From: Bryobacterales bacterium
Lineage (GTDB): Bacteria; Acidobacteriota; Terriglobia; Bryobacterales; Bryobacteraceae
Length of the DNA: 34,566 nucleotides
Reading direction: 5' to 3'
Assembly (NCBI GenBank): GCA_003162425.1
Contig: PMOK01000147.1
Coordinates: forward strand, 1-34,566
Positions 1 through 9,017 of the stretch are shown one piece after another. Both the position numbers and the translations under genes were made by a program. The notes under the pieces are model-generated. The model had not been told where the DNA came from and searched no databases. It saw only the letters and a list, made by a program, of their open reading frames with translations. The first letter of the stretch is position 1. Each line of letters opens with the position of its first letter.

Positions 1-705
1 GCCGTCGCGCAAAAAAAAGGCAAGCTCGAGATGGCCGAAGGCGGTACCGTTTTGTTGGACGAGATCGGCGAGCTTTCCCCGATCCTGCAAGCAAAATTGC
101 TGCGCGTGCTCCAGGAGCGCGAAATGGAACGCGTGGGTGGCACCAAGACCATTAAGCTCAGCCTGCGCATTCTGGCCGCCACCAATCGCGATCTCGATGA
201 AGCCGTCAAGCAGGGCGTCTTCCGGCAGGATCTTTATTACCGGCTCAACGTGGTGGTGCTGAAAGCGCCTGCTTTGCGCGACCGTCCTGAAGACATTTTG
301 CCCTTGGCCGAACACTTCGCCAAAAAATTCGCGCGCGAGTGCGGGCGCAAAATCACAGGCCTGGCACCGGCCGCGCGAGCGTACCTGCGCGGCTATTCCT
401 GGCCCGGCAATGTCCGGGAATTAGAGAACGCCATCGAGCGCGCGGTAGTGCTCGGCACTGCCGATACAATTCTCCCTGAGGATCTGCCCGAGCACATCCG
501 CGAGTCACGCCCGGCCGAGGTCTCCACCACTTTATACGAGGAAGCCGTAGAAGACGCCAAGCGGAAAGTGGTCCTGAAAGCGTTCGAACAGGCCAACTAC
601 GAACACGAGATCGCTGCCAAAATCCTGGGCCTCCATCCGAACTACCTCCACAAGCTAATCCGCACCATGGATTTGAAAGGGGCTCTCAAAAAGGCGGGAA
701 AATAA
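1..705 (+). CDS. Sigma-54-dependent transcriptional activator (NtrC family), 5' end outside window
   Basis: The reading frame is open from the first base, so this is the C-terminal 234 residues of a longer protein. It enters in the AAA+ ATPase domain just after the expected GAFTGA sigma-54 contact loop. The Walker B-like [13 protein letters not shown] follows (about residues 14-26), then the R-finger region [12 protein letters not shown] and the sensor-type [17 protein letters not shown] stretch. The end is a Fis-type helix-turn-helix ([17 protein letters not shown]). Proteins of this family hydrolyse ATP to remodel sigma-54 RNA polymerase at enhancers. The N-terminal sensing domain is not visible, so the signal is unknown. 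It converges with the kinase gene on the other strand. Family call is sure; the target genes are unknown. Confidence 0.95.
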   Translation, partial: AVAQKKGKLEMAEGGTVLLDEIGELSPILQAKLLRVLQEREMERVGGTKTIKLSLRILAATNRDLDEAVKQGVFRQDLYYRLNVVVLKAPALRDRPEDILPLAEHFAKKFARECGRKITGLAPAARAYLRGYSWPGNVRELENAIERAVVLGTADTILPEDLPEHIRESRPAEVSTTLYEEAVEDAKRKVVLKAFEQANYEHEIAAKILGLHPNYLHKLIRTMDLKGALKKAGK

Positions 706-710
706 GCCGC

Positions 711-772
711 TGGTTTCTGGTTTCTAGTTTCTGGTTTAACCCCGGACGCCGCTAACCAGAAACCAGAAACTA
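711..772. terminator. Inverted repeat between convergent genes, possible bidirectional terminator
   Basis: Copies of a TTTCTGGTT unit on the left (711-737) face complementary AACCAGAAA units on the right (753-772). The longest perfect arms are 13 bp (725-737 with 760-772) around a GC-rich loop. The right arm includes the stop codon of the kinase gene. There is no clear U-tract, so the terminator role is inferred from its place between converging genes. Confidence 0.45.
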
Positions 773-3433
773 TTCCGCTTTGAATAGGGGCTGCCCCGCC
801 AACGCCGTCCGGAACCCGAACACCGCCAGAGCCGCGATAAACAACAGTGTAAAGACCGTGTCGCCCGCGTACCAAACCGACCAATCCGTGTTCACTGGAA
901 ACTGATTCACGAAGACAGCGACGAAAAGCGCGGCGGCCACGGCCAGCAGTCCGAATTGCATCAGAGTGAATACCATTAAGCCGAAGAACACAATGTTGAC
1001 CGGCCACGCGATGAACGGATTCGGGTCGTTCGGAGCGTTCATAGCAGCCAGCAAAATAATCACCACGCCGGCGGCCAACCACTGTTTCCGCAGCAACACG
1101 CGAAACAGAAAAATCAGGAAAAGAATGCCAAGCGATTTACTCAGCGTGTCCACAAACAAGTACAGAAAATCACCGGCCAGGTACCGCCCTCCTAAAAGAG
1201 TCTCCAGATCTGTCGACACTTTCGTGGCCGGAGTCCCGTGGATCCCGTACAGTAAGTTGCCAAAGCCTTGAACCAGCGCCAACACAACGCCGCTGAGACA
1301 TCCGATCAGTAAATCGCGGCCAACTAGCGGATCTCGAAACCCACCGGCCAGCACACGGCTCCAGCTAATCATTGTTTGCGGCCAGCGCCGGCGGACAAAC
1401 GGCTCGAAGGATACGTACGTAAGAGCCAGAGTTACCGCGCTAAATACAGATCGCATCGCCGCCATGACGAACAGGTCGGCTTCTCCGGCGCCCGCCGCAT
1501 GCGTCCCGCCGATCAGCCAACTTCCCAGATGAACGCAAAGCACGAACAACGCCAAACGGACAGCTCCGCGCACATCGCCTCGTCCCAGACGCAGATTGTA
1601 GCGCGCGAACGGAACCGATCCAATCATCACGATCAATTCCAAGGCGAGATAAACCAACGATCCGGGCGATCGATCATTGGTCGGCTGCGTGGGACTCCCA
1701 GCCTGAAATTGCGTTAGGATCTCGGCGTAGCTCACCGGACGCCCATGATACGTCGCTGCCTCCACGCGAATTGGAATCTCGGGCATCTCCGGATAATTGC
1801 CACGCCACGCCATGCGTGCATCCGCCATCACTGCGGGCGCCCATTCAGGTTCCACGGCCTTGAATCGCGCGATATCGAGACCCGCCGCTACGAAGAATAC
1901 CTGCCAGTCGGGCTCTGGCCACGGGCCTTTCCCACTATCAACCTCGGGCGGCACCGCGAGGAAGCCACGCATCCGGCCCTGCATATCGGTGGAAATCTCC
2001 AGCATTCCCGGAACGGTTTCGGGCGGATCGCTGCGAGTAACGCGCGGAATGTCCGATGCGTGGCGCGGCGCCAGCGGCACTGGGCTCGCGCGATACACGA
2101 ACGCCACTGCTGGCGGACGGCTTGGCGCCAGCTGCGCGCCCTTCGTTTCGTTCCACCGGCGCATTACAATGTTGATGCCGCCGAAACGGTAATCGAAAAC
2201 ATAAGCGCTCGAAACCGGCGTGCCTGTATAGCCGAGTTTCTGACTGATCTCGCGAGCCTTCGCCAGCAGCACTTCCGGTGGATTGTCCATCGGAATCTTG
2301 GTCAACAAATTGATTCTCTGATTAACTGCGGCATAGATTGCCATTCCGGCGATAACTGCTATCAGGCAGCTCGCCGTCATCACGCGGTTGCATTTAGCAT
2401 TCTGGCCGGAAGCCGCCACCATTTCGGGCGACGGTGTTTCTCCCGCCGCCAGCGCTGCCGCCAAAGCATCGCCGCCCGGCAGCCCGGCTGAAACAGCCAG
2501 CGCGGAATCCGGCCGATTACGCGGATCGGGCGAGAGGCATTGCAGGATGACGTTCTCAACCGCCGGATCGATCTCCTTGACGATATTTCGGGGAGCCACC
2601 GGCATCCCTTCTTCGGTCAGCTTGATCAGCTCCGCGCGAGTGGAAGCATTGAACGGCCGCTTCCCGGTGAACATCTCATACAGCACCACGCCCAACGCAT
2701 ACACGTCGCTCTTCGCGGACACCTCTTTTCCGGACAGCTGCTCCGGCGCCATGTAGCCGGGCGTTCCATTGCGGGCCTCCGCGCCATCGATCTGTCCCAT
2801 GATTCCCGCCAGGCCAAAGTCCGTGATCAACACCTGGCCGCGCCCGTCGATCATGATGTTGCCGGGCTTGAGATCGCGATGCAGCACGCCTTTGTTGTGC
2901 GCCGCCGCCAAGCCCGCACAGAGTTTCCGAGCTATTTCGAGCGCTTTGTCTCGCGGCAATCGCCCGATCCTTCTGAGCAACGAGTTCAGATCTTCGCCAT
3001 CCACGTACTCCATGGAAAGGTATGGAATTCCTTCCACCTCGCCGATGTCATAAACACGGCACACGTTGGGATGCGCCACTTGCCGGGCGATGCGGACTTC
3101 ATTATGGAAACGGGCCAGCGCTTTCGGATCCTCAGCCATTTCCTGCGGCAGAAACTTGAGAGCCACCTGCTGGCCGAGCCGCAGATCGGTGGCGCGATAA
3201 ACTTCGCCCATTCCACCTGCGCCTAGTTTGCTGACGATGCGATACCGATCGCCCAACAGCGTGCCCGGCACGAAGCGGCCATCATCAGACGAGGGATCCG
3301 ACGATAGCGGTCGCACAAAAGACACTTGCGTCGCGATCATAGAAGCCGGCGAGCTGGACGAGAGCGCATTGGCACATGCACTGCAAAACCGGCTAGTCTC
3401 CGGATTGTCTGTTGCACAGCGGCTGCACTTCAT
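770..3433 (-). CDS. Membrane serine/threonine protein kinase with N-terminal zinc ribbon
   Basis: This is an 887-residue PknB-type kinase. Residues 1-20 form a zinc ribbon with two CxxC pairs (Cys3/Cys6 and Cys17/Cys20). The kinase domain follows at about residues 62-320. It has the glycine loop GAGGMGEVY, catalytic-site VALK Lys93, HRDLKPGN (185-192), DFG (205-207) and a GTPGYMAPEQ activation segment, so it looks catalytically intact. A membrane segment near 350-370 is followed by an extracytoplasmic stretch and then about six hydrophobic segments in the last 280 residues. The substrate is unknown. The ATG lies about 100 bp from the divergent murJ start, so the two genes share an upstream region. 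Kinases with such membrane C-terminal halves are common in Acidobacteriota (family knowledge). Confidence 0.93.
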   Translation of the reverse strand: MKCSRCATDNPETSRFCSACANALSSSSPASMIATQVSFVRPLSSDPSSDDGRFVPGTLLGDRYRIVSKLGAGGMGEVYRATDLRLGQQVALKFLPQEMAEDPKALARFHNEVRIARQVAHPNVCRVYDIGEVEGIPYLSMEYVDGEDLNSLLRRIGRLPRDKALEIARKLCAGLAAAHNKGVLHRDLKPGNIMIDGRGQVLITDFGLAGIMGQIDGAEARNGTPGYMAPEQLSGKEVSAKSDVYALGVVLYEMFTGKRPFNASTRAELIKLTEEGMPVAPRNIVKEIDPAVENVILQCLSPDPRNRPDSALAVSAGLPGGDALAAALAAGETPSPEMVAASGQNAKCNRVMTASCLIAVIAGMAIYAAVNQRINLLTKIPMDNPPEVLLAKAREISQKLGYTGTPVSSAYVFDYRFGGINIVMRRWNETKGAQLAPSRPPAVAFVYRASPVPLAPRHASDIPRVTRSDPPETVPGMLEISTDMQGRMRGFLAVPPEVDSGKGPWPEPDWQVFFVAAGLDIARFKAVEPEWAPAVMADARMAWRGNYPEMPEIPIRVEAATYHGRPVSYAEILTQFQAGSPTQPTNDRSPGSLVYLALELIVMIGSVPFARYNLRLGRGDVRGAVRLALFVLCVHLGSWLIGGTHAAGAGEADLFVMAAMRSVFSAVTLALTYVSFEPFVRRRWPQTMISWSRVLAGGFRDPLVGRDLLIGCLSGVVLALVQGFGNLLYGIHGTPATKVSTDLETLLGGRYLAGDFLYLFVDTLSKSLGILFLIFLFRVLLRKQWLAAGVVIILLAAMNAPNDPNPFIAWPVNIVFFGLMVFTLMQFGLLAVAAALFVAVFVNQFPVNTDWSVWYAGDTVFTLLFIAALAVFGFRTALAGQPLFKAE

Positions 3434-3447
3434 TTGCCGTCCCTAAT

Positions 3448-3453
3448 TATAAT
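3448..3453 (+). promoter_or_regulatory. Candidate -10 element in the kinase/murJ divergent region
   Basis: A perfect TATAAT lies 81 bp upstream of the chosen murJ start. The 3446-3453 sequence is palindromic, so an overlapping TATAAT also reads toward the kinase on the minus strand, only 12 bp before its ATG. No convincing -35 box was found for either direction. Confidence 0.35.
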
Positions 3454-3534
3454 GGTGAGTACCAGCGTCCATGTTCCAGCCACATATTAGGGCCACCCCA
3501 GCACGTTCGTAACGGGCGCGAAGTAAGGCGGCTT

Positions 3535-5154
3535 TTGGAAACTAACATTCAGAATCCGATTCCGGCCGAGAGCGTGGTCCGGTCAGCGGGCATCGTCTCA
3601 GTGGCGGTGGCCATGTCACGCCTCACCGGACTGGTTCGCGAAATGGTGATGGCCCGGCTGTTCGGCGCCGGGTTCGTTTACGACGCCTTCCTGCTGGGGT
3701 TCCGCATTCCCAATCTCACTCGCGATCTGTTCGCGGAAGGCGCCCTGTCCTCGGCCTTCGTCCCCATCTTCACGCAGACGCTTTCGCAGAAGGGCAGAAG
3801 AGAAGCAGCCGTCCTTTCGAACCTTGTGGCGACGGCGCTGATTCTGATTGTCGGCGTGGTCTGCGTGTTAGGTGTCATCTTCAGCCCCACGCTAGTCCTT
3901 TTGCTGGCCGAAGGATTCCGCCAGGTGCCCGGCAAATTCGAGCTCGCCGTGAAGATGACCCGCATCATGTTTCCGTTCTTGCTGCTGGTGGCGCTGGCCG
4001 CGCAGGCCATGGGAGTGCTCAACGCCTGCAACCGCTTTGCCGTGCCCGCTCTCGCGTCCACGTTCTTTAACATCGGTTCGGTTGCGTTTGGACTGGCCTT
4101 CGGCTACTGGCTTGGCCCATTAATCGGCGTCGAGCCGATCTCCGGAATGGCCATCGGAGTGGTGCTGGGCGGAGCACTGCAACTCATCTGGCAACTGCCA
4201 TCGCTGCGGCGGGAAGGATTCAGTTTTCATCCCAGCTTCGATTGGAATCATCCCGGTCTGCGCAAGATTTTCACGCTCATGGGTCCGGCGATTCTGGGCA
4301 ACGCCGCGGTACAGATCAACGTGATGGTGAACACCAACTTCGCATCCCGCATTCCAGGCAACGGTCCGGTGAGCTGGCTGGGCTACGCGTTCCGCTTTAT
4401 GCAATTGCCCTTGGGATTGTTTGGAGTGGCCATCGCCTCCGCGACACTGCCTTCGATTTCGCGAAGCGCCGGCGCGGGAAACTTCGAGGAATTCCGGCGC
4501 ACGCTCTCCAAATCTCTCGGCATGGTATTTCTTTTGACGCTGCCCTCGTCAATCGGGCTGATTGTGTTAGGTGATAGCATGATCGGCGCCATCTACCAGG
4601 GCGGGAAGTTTCGAGCGTACGACACACATCAGACCGCGCTGGCGCTCTCCTGCTACGCTGTCGGCCTGGCTGGATATGCCGCGCTCAAGGTATTGAATCC
4701 GGCGTTCTACGCACTGCATGACGCGCGGACGCCGATGCTGATCAGCTTGGCTTCGATCGCCGTCAATTACATCACAGCGGTATTACTGCTCCGGACCACC
4801 AATCTGAGTCACGCCGGCCTGGCGCTTTCCACGTCCACCGTGGCGATCTTCGGAGCGGTGGCGCTGTTCGCCATCCTCCGCGGCCGGATCGGCGGGATCT
4901 ACGGCAGAAACCTGGCGAGCAGTATCTGGAGAATCACGCTAGCGTCCTCGGTGATGGGCGTCGCCGTTTGGCTCTCGAGCCACGGCATGCAAGCCTGGCT
5001 CGGCACCACGCGCTGGGCCCGCCTGGCCGATCTCGCGACATCCATTCCATTCGGCCTGGTAATCTTCTACGCTGCCTGCCGCATCTTGCGCGTAACTGAG
5101 CTCGACCTGGCCACGCGTTCGCTGGTCGGGCCCATTCTTCGCCGCCTACGGTAG
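3535..5154 (+). CDS. murJ: Lipid II flippase MurJ (MviN)
   Basis: The protein has 539 residues from the chosen start and is a polytopic MATE/MOP-superfamily membrane protein. MurJ moves the peptidoglycan precursor lipid II across the inner membrane. Near the N-terminus the family block SRLTGLVREMVMARLFG is followed by DAFLLGFRIPNLTRDLFAEG, and about 14 hydrophobic segments are spread through the sequence. The open frame runs back to 3412. However, the TTG at 3535 has an AAGGCGG ribosome-binding site at 3525-3531 and gives the usual family length, so I place the start there. The upstream extension would have no resemblance to the family. It is divergent from the kinase, and the beta-propeller lipoprotein follows 19 bp later, probably in the same transcript. 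Confidence 0.95.
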   Translation: METNIQNPIPAESVVRSAGIVSVAVAMSRLTGLVREMVMARLFGAGFVYDAFLLGFRIPNLTRDLFAEGALSSAFVPIFTQTLSQKGRREAAVLSNLVATALILIVGVVCVLGVIFSPTLVLLLAEGFRQVPGKFELAVKMTRIMFPFLLLVALAAQAMGVLNACNRFAVPALASTFFNIGSVAFGLAFGYWLGPLIGVEPISGMAIGVVLGGALQLIWQLPSLRREGFSFHPSFDWNHPGLRKIFTLMGPAILGNAAVQINVMVNTNFASRIPGNGPVSWLGYAFRFMQLPLGLFGVAIASATLPSISRSAGAGNFEEFRRTLSKSLGMVFLLTLPSSIGLIVLGDSMIGAIYQGGKFRAYDTHQTALALSCYAVGLAGYAALKVLNPAFYALHDARTPMLISLASIAVNYITAVLLLRTTNLSHAGLALSTSTVAIFGAVALFAILRGRIGGIYGRNLASSIWRITLASSVMGVAVWLSSHGMQAWLGTTRWARLADLATSIPFGLVIFYAACRILRVTELDLATRSLVGPILRRLR

Positions 5155-5173
5155 ATAGCAAGAGGTGATGACC

Positions 5174-6163
5174 ATGAAATGCTTTAGTCCAAAGATCCGA
5201 ACCGGACTTCTCTGTTGCGCATTGTCGGCTCTCACATCTTGCGCGCGGCTCGACCATTCAACGAATTCGGGGTTGCAGCGCGAGCTTATCGAGCGGTCGA
5301 GGCAAGGGCTGGCACTGGCGCAGTACCAAACACGACCGGTATTGCAAATCAACCTGCTTCTCTTCGACGGCAGCAGCAAGCGTCTGGAGGTCGCCTGTTG
5401 CTCGCGCGCCGAAGCCCCCACTATCTCGCGGAACAGATTGGTCGTAGTTGACATGACGTCTTCCCCGTCTCTCAATCCCCTCCGTGTTAGCCCTTCCGAC
5501 TTCCTCCAGCAACTTCGAGTATGCGGTGGGCAAGTCGTTGTAATGGACACCCGCAACACCGTATTGGCGCGTTCCGAAATACGGATCTGGCCCGCTGAAG
5601 TGTCCTTATCGCCCGACGAACGACTCTTCGCTTTTGTCAGCGCTTTGCAAGGCGGGCAACAAAGGGATCAGGGTCTCTACGTAGCGGGATTCGGGAAAGG
5701 GGAAGCGCGGAAGCTTATGAACGTTACGCGGCCGACGTCCCACGACGGATACCAGGTACATACGACGGTGGACTGGTCCCCCGACGGCAAGAGCCTCGTC
5801 TTCAACGGCGACGGCGCCGTACTCCTGGTAGACTTGCGCACGGGAAGATCGCGAAAAGTTGCGGATGGCAGCGCTCCGCTTTGGTCGCCATCAGGGGACT
5901 GGATATCGTATGTCACGCCAGATCGGGAGGCTGCTCTGCTCAACGTTTCGAGCGGCGAATCAAGACGCATTGATCCTGGAAAGAAGACGGGCACACCTCT
6001 AGAATGGTCGCCCGACGGCAAGTATCTTCTTATTCTGGAGGGTGAGGGCTCGCACGTCCCATATGGATGCCTTTGGGTGTATCGGGTTTCCGACGGTGCA
6101 TTCGTTCCGATTCCGAACTACTACGGCACAGGAGGTCCCAGAGCGCAGTGGATTCAGCTTTGA
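5174..6163 (+). CDS. Beta-propeller lipoprotein (WD40/TolB-like)
   Basis: The protein has 329 residues. The N-terminus is a lipoprotein signal: a positively charged start, a hydrophobic run, then the lipobox LTSC with Cys about 23, so it should be lipid-anchored. The C-terminal two thirds contains repeats of the TolB/PD40 type. These include LSPDERLFAF, WSPDGKSLVFNG, WSPSGDWISYV and WSPDGKYLLILEG, each followed by a strand-rich stretch, as in a beta-propeller. An AGAGG at 5161-5165 best fits ATG 5174; GTG 5165 and ATG 5168 are alternative starts. It may bind partners or sense cell-wall state, but no specific function can be named. It sits 19 bp behind murJ and ends tail-to-tail with the next gene. 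Confidence 0.8.
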   Translation: MKCFSPKIRTGLLCCALSALTSCARLDHSTNSGLQRELIERSRQGLALAQYQTRPVLQINLLLFDGSSKRLEVACCSRAEAPTISRNRLVVVDMTSSPSLNPLRVSPSDFLQQLRVCGGQVVVMDTRNTVLARSEIRIWPAEVSLSPDERLFAFVSALQGGQQRDQGLYVAGFGKGEARKLMNVTRPTSHDGYQVHTTVDWSPDGKSLVFNGDGAVLLVDLRTGRSRKVADGSAPLWSPSGDWISYVTPDREAALLNVSSGESRRIDPGKKTGTPLEWSPDGKYLLILEGEGSHVPYGCLWVYRVSDGAFVPIPNYYGTGGPRAQWIQL

Positions 6164-6175
6164 TGCGTTCGACGC

Positions 6176-7120
6176 CTACCCCGCCGGCTTTCGCAGCGCC
6201 GTAATCGCCTTCCGGATCTCCGCCAGCGGCGCATCGTCATTGAACGTCACCACGCCGTTCTTCACCTGGATGCCCAACTTGCGCCACAAATCATCCAGAT
6301 CGGTTTCAACCGGACTGGCCTTCATTCGATTGTAGAGATCGGCCAGCACCGTCGTGCCGGTGGAGCGATCTCCAACTTTCAGCACCTTCTCGATGGGCCA
6401 TTCGTGAACGATGGTGCCGCCTGCCGCCACAATCGCGCGCATCGCGTCTTGCAGTCCTTTTTGATTTCGCGTGCGCTGCCGAATCTGGATGTCGGCCATC
6501 AGCCAGTACAGCGCGCCGCCCCAGTAGGTTCGTCCCCAGGTGTGCGTATTGTCCAGCCCTTGGTCGCCCGCCTCCGGCAGACCCTGTGGCATATATTTCG
6601 CCATCTCGCCCCAAACCTGCTCCACCTTCAGATTGCCGATCTGACAGCGCGCGATCGGTTCGATATAGGTGGCCATTCCTTCTTCGATCCAATGATGCTC
6701 GCGTCCATCGCCCGCGATGTCAGGGAACGCCATATGGGTTAGTTCGTGAGTCATCATCCAGTCGGTATCGAGCTCTTTCTGGCTGGTATGTTGTCCCACC
6801 GAGATTCGCGTGAATCCGCCGTCCGAGCCGTAGGTGGTTCCGTGAAAGATTCCACTGCGTCCTTCGGCGGGGTGCACAAGGATTCGAGGATGAGGAAGCG
6901 GAAAGCGGCCGAAGTATTCCGTAACCGCTTCCGCCGCGGTCGTGATCCAGGCCAGGATACGTTCTTGCGGCAGGTCGATCTTTCCTGGAGCGAACGTCAC
7001 GTCGATCACCGCGCCGTCCACTTTAATTTGCGCCGGGGGCAAACTATCTTCAGCAGCCAAAAGAGCGCTGAAGGCCCAGCCGACGCTTAGGAACAAAGCG
7101 AGAATTCGGAAGCATGGCAT
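6176..7120 (-). CDS. Secreted gluzincin metallopeptidase
   Basis: This is a 314-residue protein with an N-terminal signal peptide (hydrophobic residues about 5-22, ending near LLAAE). The zinc site is HELTH at residues 125-129, with the third ligand Glu147 in an IEEGMATY context. An HEXXH followed 18 residues later by Glu is the gluzincin (M1-like) arrangement. A conserved WGRTYWGGALYWLMAD stretch follows, as in M1-type peptidases that lack the large N-terminal beta domain. It probably cleaves peptides in the periplasm or outside the cell; the specificity is unknown. It is a single gene, convergent with the lipoprotein (12-bp gap) and divergent from the zinc-ribbon gene. Confidence 0.85.
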   Translation of the reverse strand: MPCFRILALFLSVGWAFSALLAAEDSLPPAQIKVDGAVIDVTFAPGKIDLPQERILAWITTAAEAVTEYFGRFPLPHPRILVHPAEGRSGIFHGTTYGSDGGFTRISVGQHTSQKELDTDWMMTHELTHMAFPDIAGDGREHHWIEEGMATYIEPIARCQIGNLKVEQVWGEMAKYMPQGLPEAGDQGLDNTHTWGRTYWGGALYWLMADIQIRQRTRNQKGLQDAMRAIVAAGGTIVHEWPIEKVLKVGDRSTGTTVLADLYNRMKASPVETDLDDLWRKLGIQVKNGVVTFNDDAPLAEIRKAITALRKPAG

Positions 7121-7209
7121 CCTACGTATGATGCTTGACAGTGCCTTTCACGTTACGTTCCGCCCTCGAAATACTTGGGGCTTCGAAGGAAATGTTAAGA
7201 TGCACGTAG

Positions 7210-7950
7210 ATGGCTGCAGATATTGAGCAGGTCGCCCGCCTACAATCGCTGGATTTGAAGATTGCGGAGCTAGAGCGGGAAGTTGCCACCCTTCCGAAAC
7301 ACATCGCGCAGATCGAGAAGGCGCTGGATTCCCACCTTCGCAGATTGGAGGCCGATCGGGCCGCGCTGGTGGCGAACCAAAAAGAACGGAAGCGCCTGGA
7401 AGACGACGTCAAAGTAGAGTCGCAGAAAATCTCGAAGCTGAGAGACCAGATGCTGGGAGCCAAAACCAATGAGCAGTATCGCGCCTTCCAGCACGAGATC
7501 ACTTTCTGTGAAGATTCCATCCGCAAGGCCGAAGATCGCACCCTGGATTTGATGTCCGAGGCCGAGCCGCTGGATGTGAACGTAAAGAAAGCGGAAGCCG
7601 CGCTAAAAGAAGAGAAACAGACTGTTGAAGCGGAGAAGACGCGTGCCCGCGAACGAACCGCCGTGGATCAAAAGCAGCTCGAGCAACTGCGGGCCGAACG
7701 CAAGACCTTGGTCGCGGGCCTGAAACCGCAGACCTACAGGGACTACGAACGCATTCGCAAGAAATGGCACGGAGCAGTGGTGGCCGAGATCGAGAACGGA
7801 CGCTGCGGGGCTTGTCAGATCGTACTGCGTCCGCAGTTTTTCCAGGATCTGCGGCACAGCGAAGAGTTGATGTTCTGTGAAAGCTGCGGCCGCTTCCTGC
7901 ACTATAATCCGCCAGTGAGCTTTGAGCAAGACCTGGCCGCGCATCAGTAG
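7210..7950 (+). CDS. Coiled-coil protein with C4-type zinc ribbon (PF02591-like)
   Basis: The protein has 246 residues. Residues 1-175 are heptad-rich and highly charged, matching a long antiparallel coiled coil. The C-terminus carries two CxxC pairs (CGAC and CESC, about 28 residues apart) typical of the C4-type zinc ribbon that ends the CT398/HP0958 family. Family members in other bacteria bind nucleic acids or assist flagellar and secretion chaperones, but no flagellar gene is nearby and the role here is unknown. The start ATG has no strong ribosome-binding site; AAGGA at 7186-7190 is too distant. Confidence 0.85.
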   Translation: MAADIEQVARLQSLDLKIAELEREVATLPKHIAQIEKALDSHLRRLEADRAALVANQKERKRLEDDVKVESQKISKLRDQMLGAKTNEQYRAFQHEITFCEDSIRKAEDRTLDLMSEAEPLDVNVKKAEAALKEEKQTVEAEKTRARERTAVDQKQLEQLRAERKTLVAGLKPQTYRDYERIRKKWHGAVVAEIENGRCGACQIVLRPQFFQDLRHSEELMFCESCGRFLHYNPPVSFEQDLAAHQ

Positions 7951-7997
7951 CTCGAAACATTACGTTGCCCAAGTGCCGCCCCACGGCTTGCGCTACC

Positions 7998-9017
7998 ATG
8001 CTTGTCATGGCCCGCCTCGTTCTCGCGTTCCTGATCGCTTCGGTGACCCTCCCCGCCCAAACCGTTATTCGGCTGGGGACGCTGGTACCTAAAGGATCCC
8101 GCTGGCACGACATCCTGCTCAACATGGGCGAGGAATGGAAGAAGGCTTCCGGCGGCAAGATCGAGCTGAAAATTTATCCCGGCGGCGAGCAGGGCGACGA
8201 GCCGGAGATGGTCCAGAAGGTCCGCATCCATGGCCTACAGGCCGTCGCGATTTCAGGCGCCGGTTTGAGCGGAATCGACGCCGCTGTTTCAGCTTTGCAA
8301 ATTCCGATGATGCTGGATTCCTGGGAGGAACTGGATTACGTCCGCGACCACATCTCTGCGCGCCTGGAAAAAGGAATGGCGCAGCGCGGCTTCATTGTTC
8401 TCAATTGGGGCGACGCCGGCTCGGTACATTTCTTCACCAAGCGGCCGGTTTCCCGTCCCGACGAAATCCGTGGGTTGAGATTGTGCGTCTTGCAGGGCGA
8501 CAGCGTTACTTTCGAACTATACAAGTCGAACGGCTTTCATCCGGTCGCGCTCGCGGCCACCGATATTCTCACCGGCCTCCAAACCGGGTTGATTGAAGCA
8601 TTCCAATCGCCGCCGTTGATTGCACTGAGCAACCAATGGTTCGGCGGCGCGAAGAACATGCTGGATATATCGTTCGCGCAACTGGTGGGCGCGACGCTGA
8701 TCGACAAAGGCGTCTGGGATAAGATCCCGGCGCCGGTGCAAAAGCAGATGCTCGCGTCCGCACGTACCGCGGGCGTGGCCCTGCGCGCTGAGATCCGCAC
8801 AGCCGAAGCCGGCGCGGTCCCGATCATGCAGCAGTTCGGCCTCAATGTAGTGCACCCCGATGCCAAAACGGTCGCGGAATGGCGCAAACTTACCGAAAGT
8901 ATCTGGCCGAAGTTCCGCGGACCCGTGGTTCCCGCTGATCTGTTCGACGAGGTGAAACGGCTTCGCGACGAATACCGCAAAGCTCATCCGGTGGCCACTG
9001 CGGCGGTTAAGCCGTGA
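7998..9017 (+). CDS. dctP: TRAP transporter solute-binding protein DctP
   Basis: The protein is 339 residues from ATG 7998; ATG 8007 is an equally possible start. A signal peptide (LVLAFLIASVTLPAQ) is followed by VIRLGTLVPKGSRWH, the usual first strand of DctP proteins. The family signature region is seen around the substrate-contact Arg (PDEIRGLRL) and the later LSNQWFGGAKNMLD block. DctP captures an organic acid in the periplasm and hands it to the membrane subunits. The stop codon overlaps the start of the permease gene (GTGA at 9014-9017), so the two are translationally coupled. The substrate cannot be told from sequence alone. Confidence 0.93.
   Translation: MLVMARLVLAFLIASVTLPAQTVIRLGTLVPKGSRWHDILLNMGEEWKKASGGKIELKIYPGGEQGDEPEMVQKVRIHGLQAVAISGAGLSGIDAAVSALQIPMMLDSWEELDYVRDHISARLEKGMAQRGFIVLNWGDAGSVHFFTKRPVSRPDEIRGLRLCVLQGDSVTFELYKSNGFHPVALAATDILTGLQTGLIEAFQSPPLIALSNQWFGGAKNMLDISFAQLVGATLIDKGVWDKIPAPVQKQMLASARTAGVALRAEIRTAEAGAVPIMQQFGLNVVHPDAKTVAEWRKLTESIWPKFRGPVVPADLFDEVKRLRDEYRKAHPVATAAVKP

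Noticed and set aside
2540-3226. 228-codon open frame antisense to the kinase domain
   Set aside because: Shadow of the clearly real kinase; other antisense frames here (1745-2491, 1376-1717) are the same.
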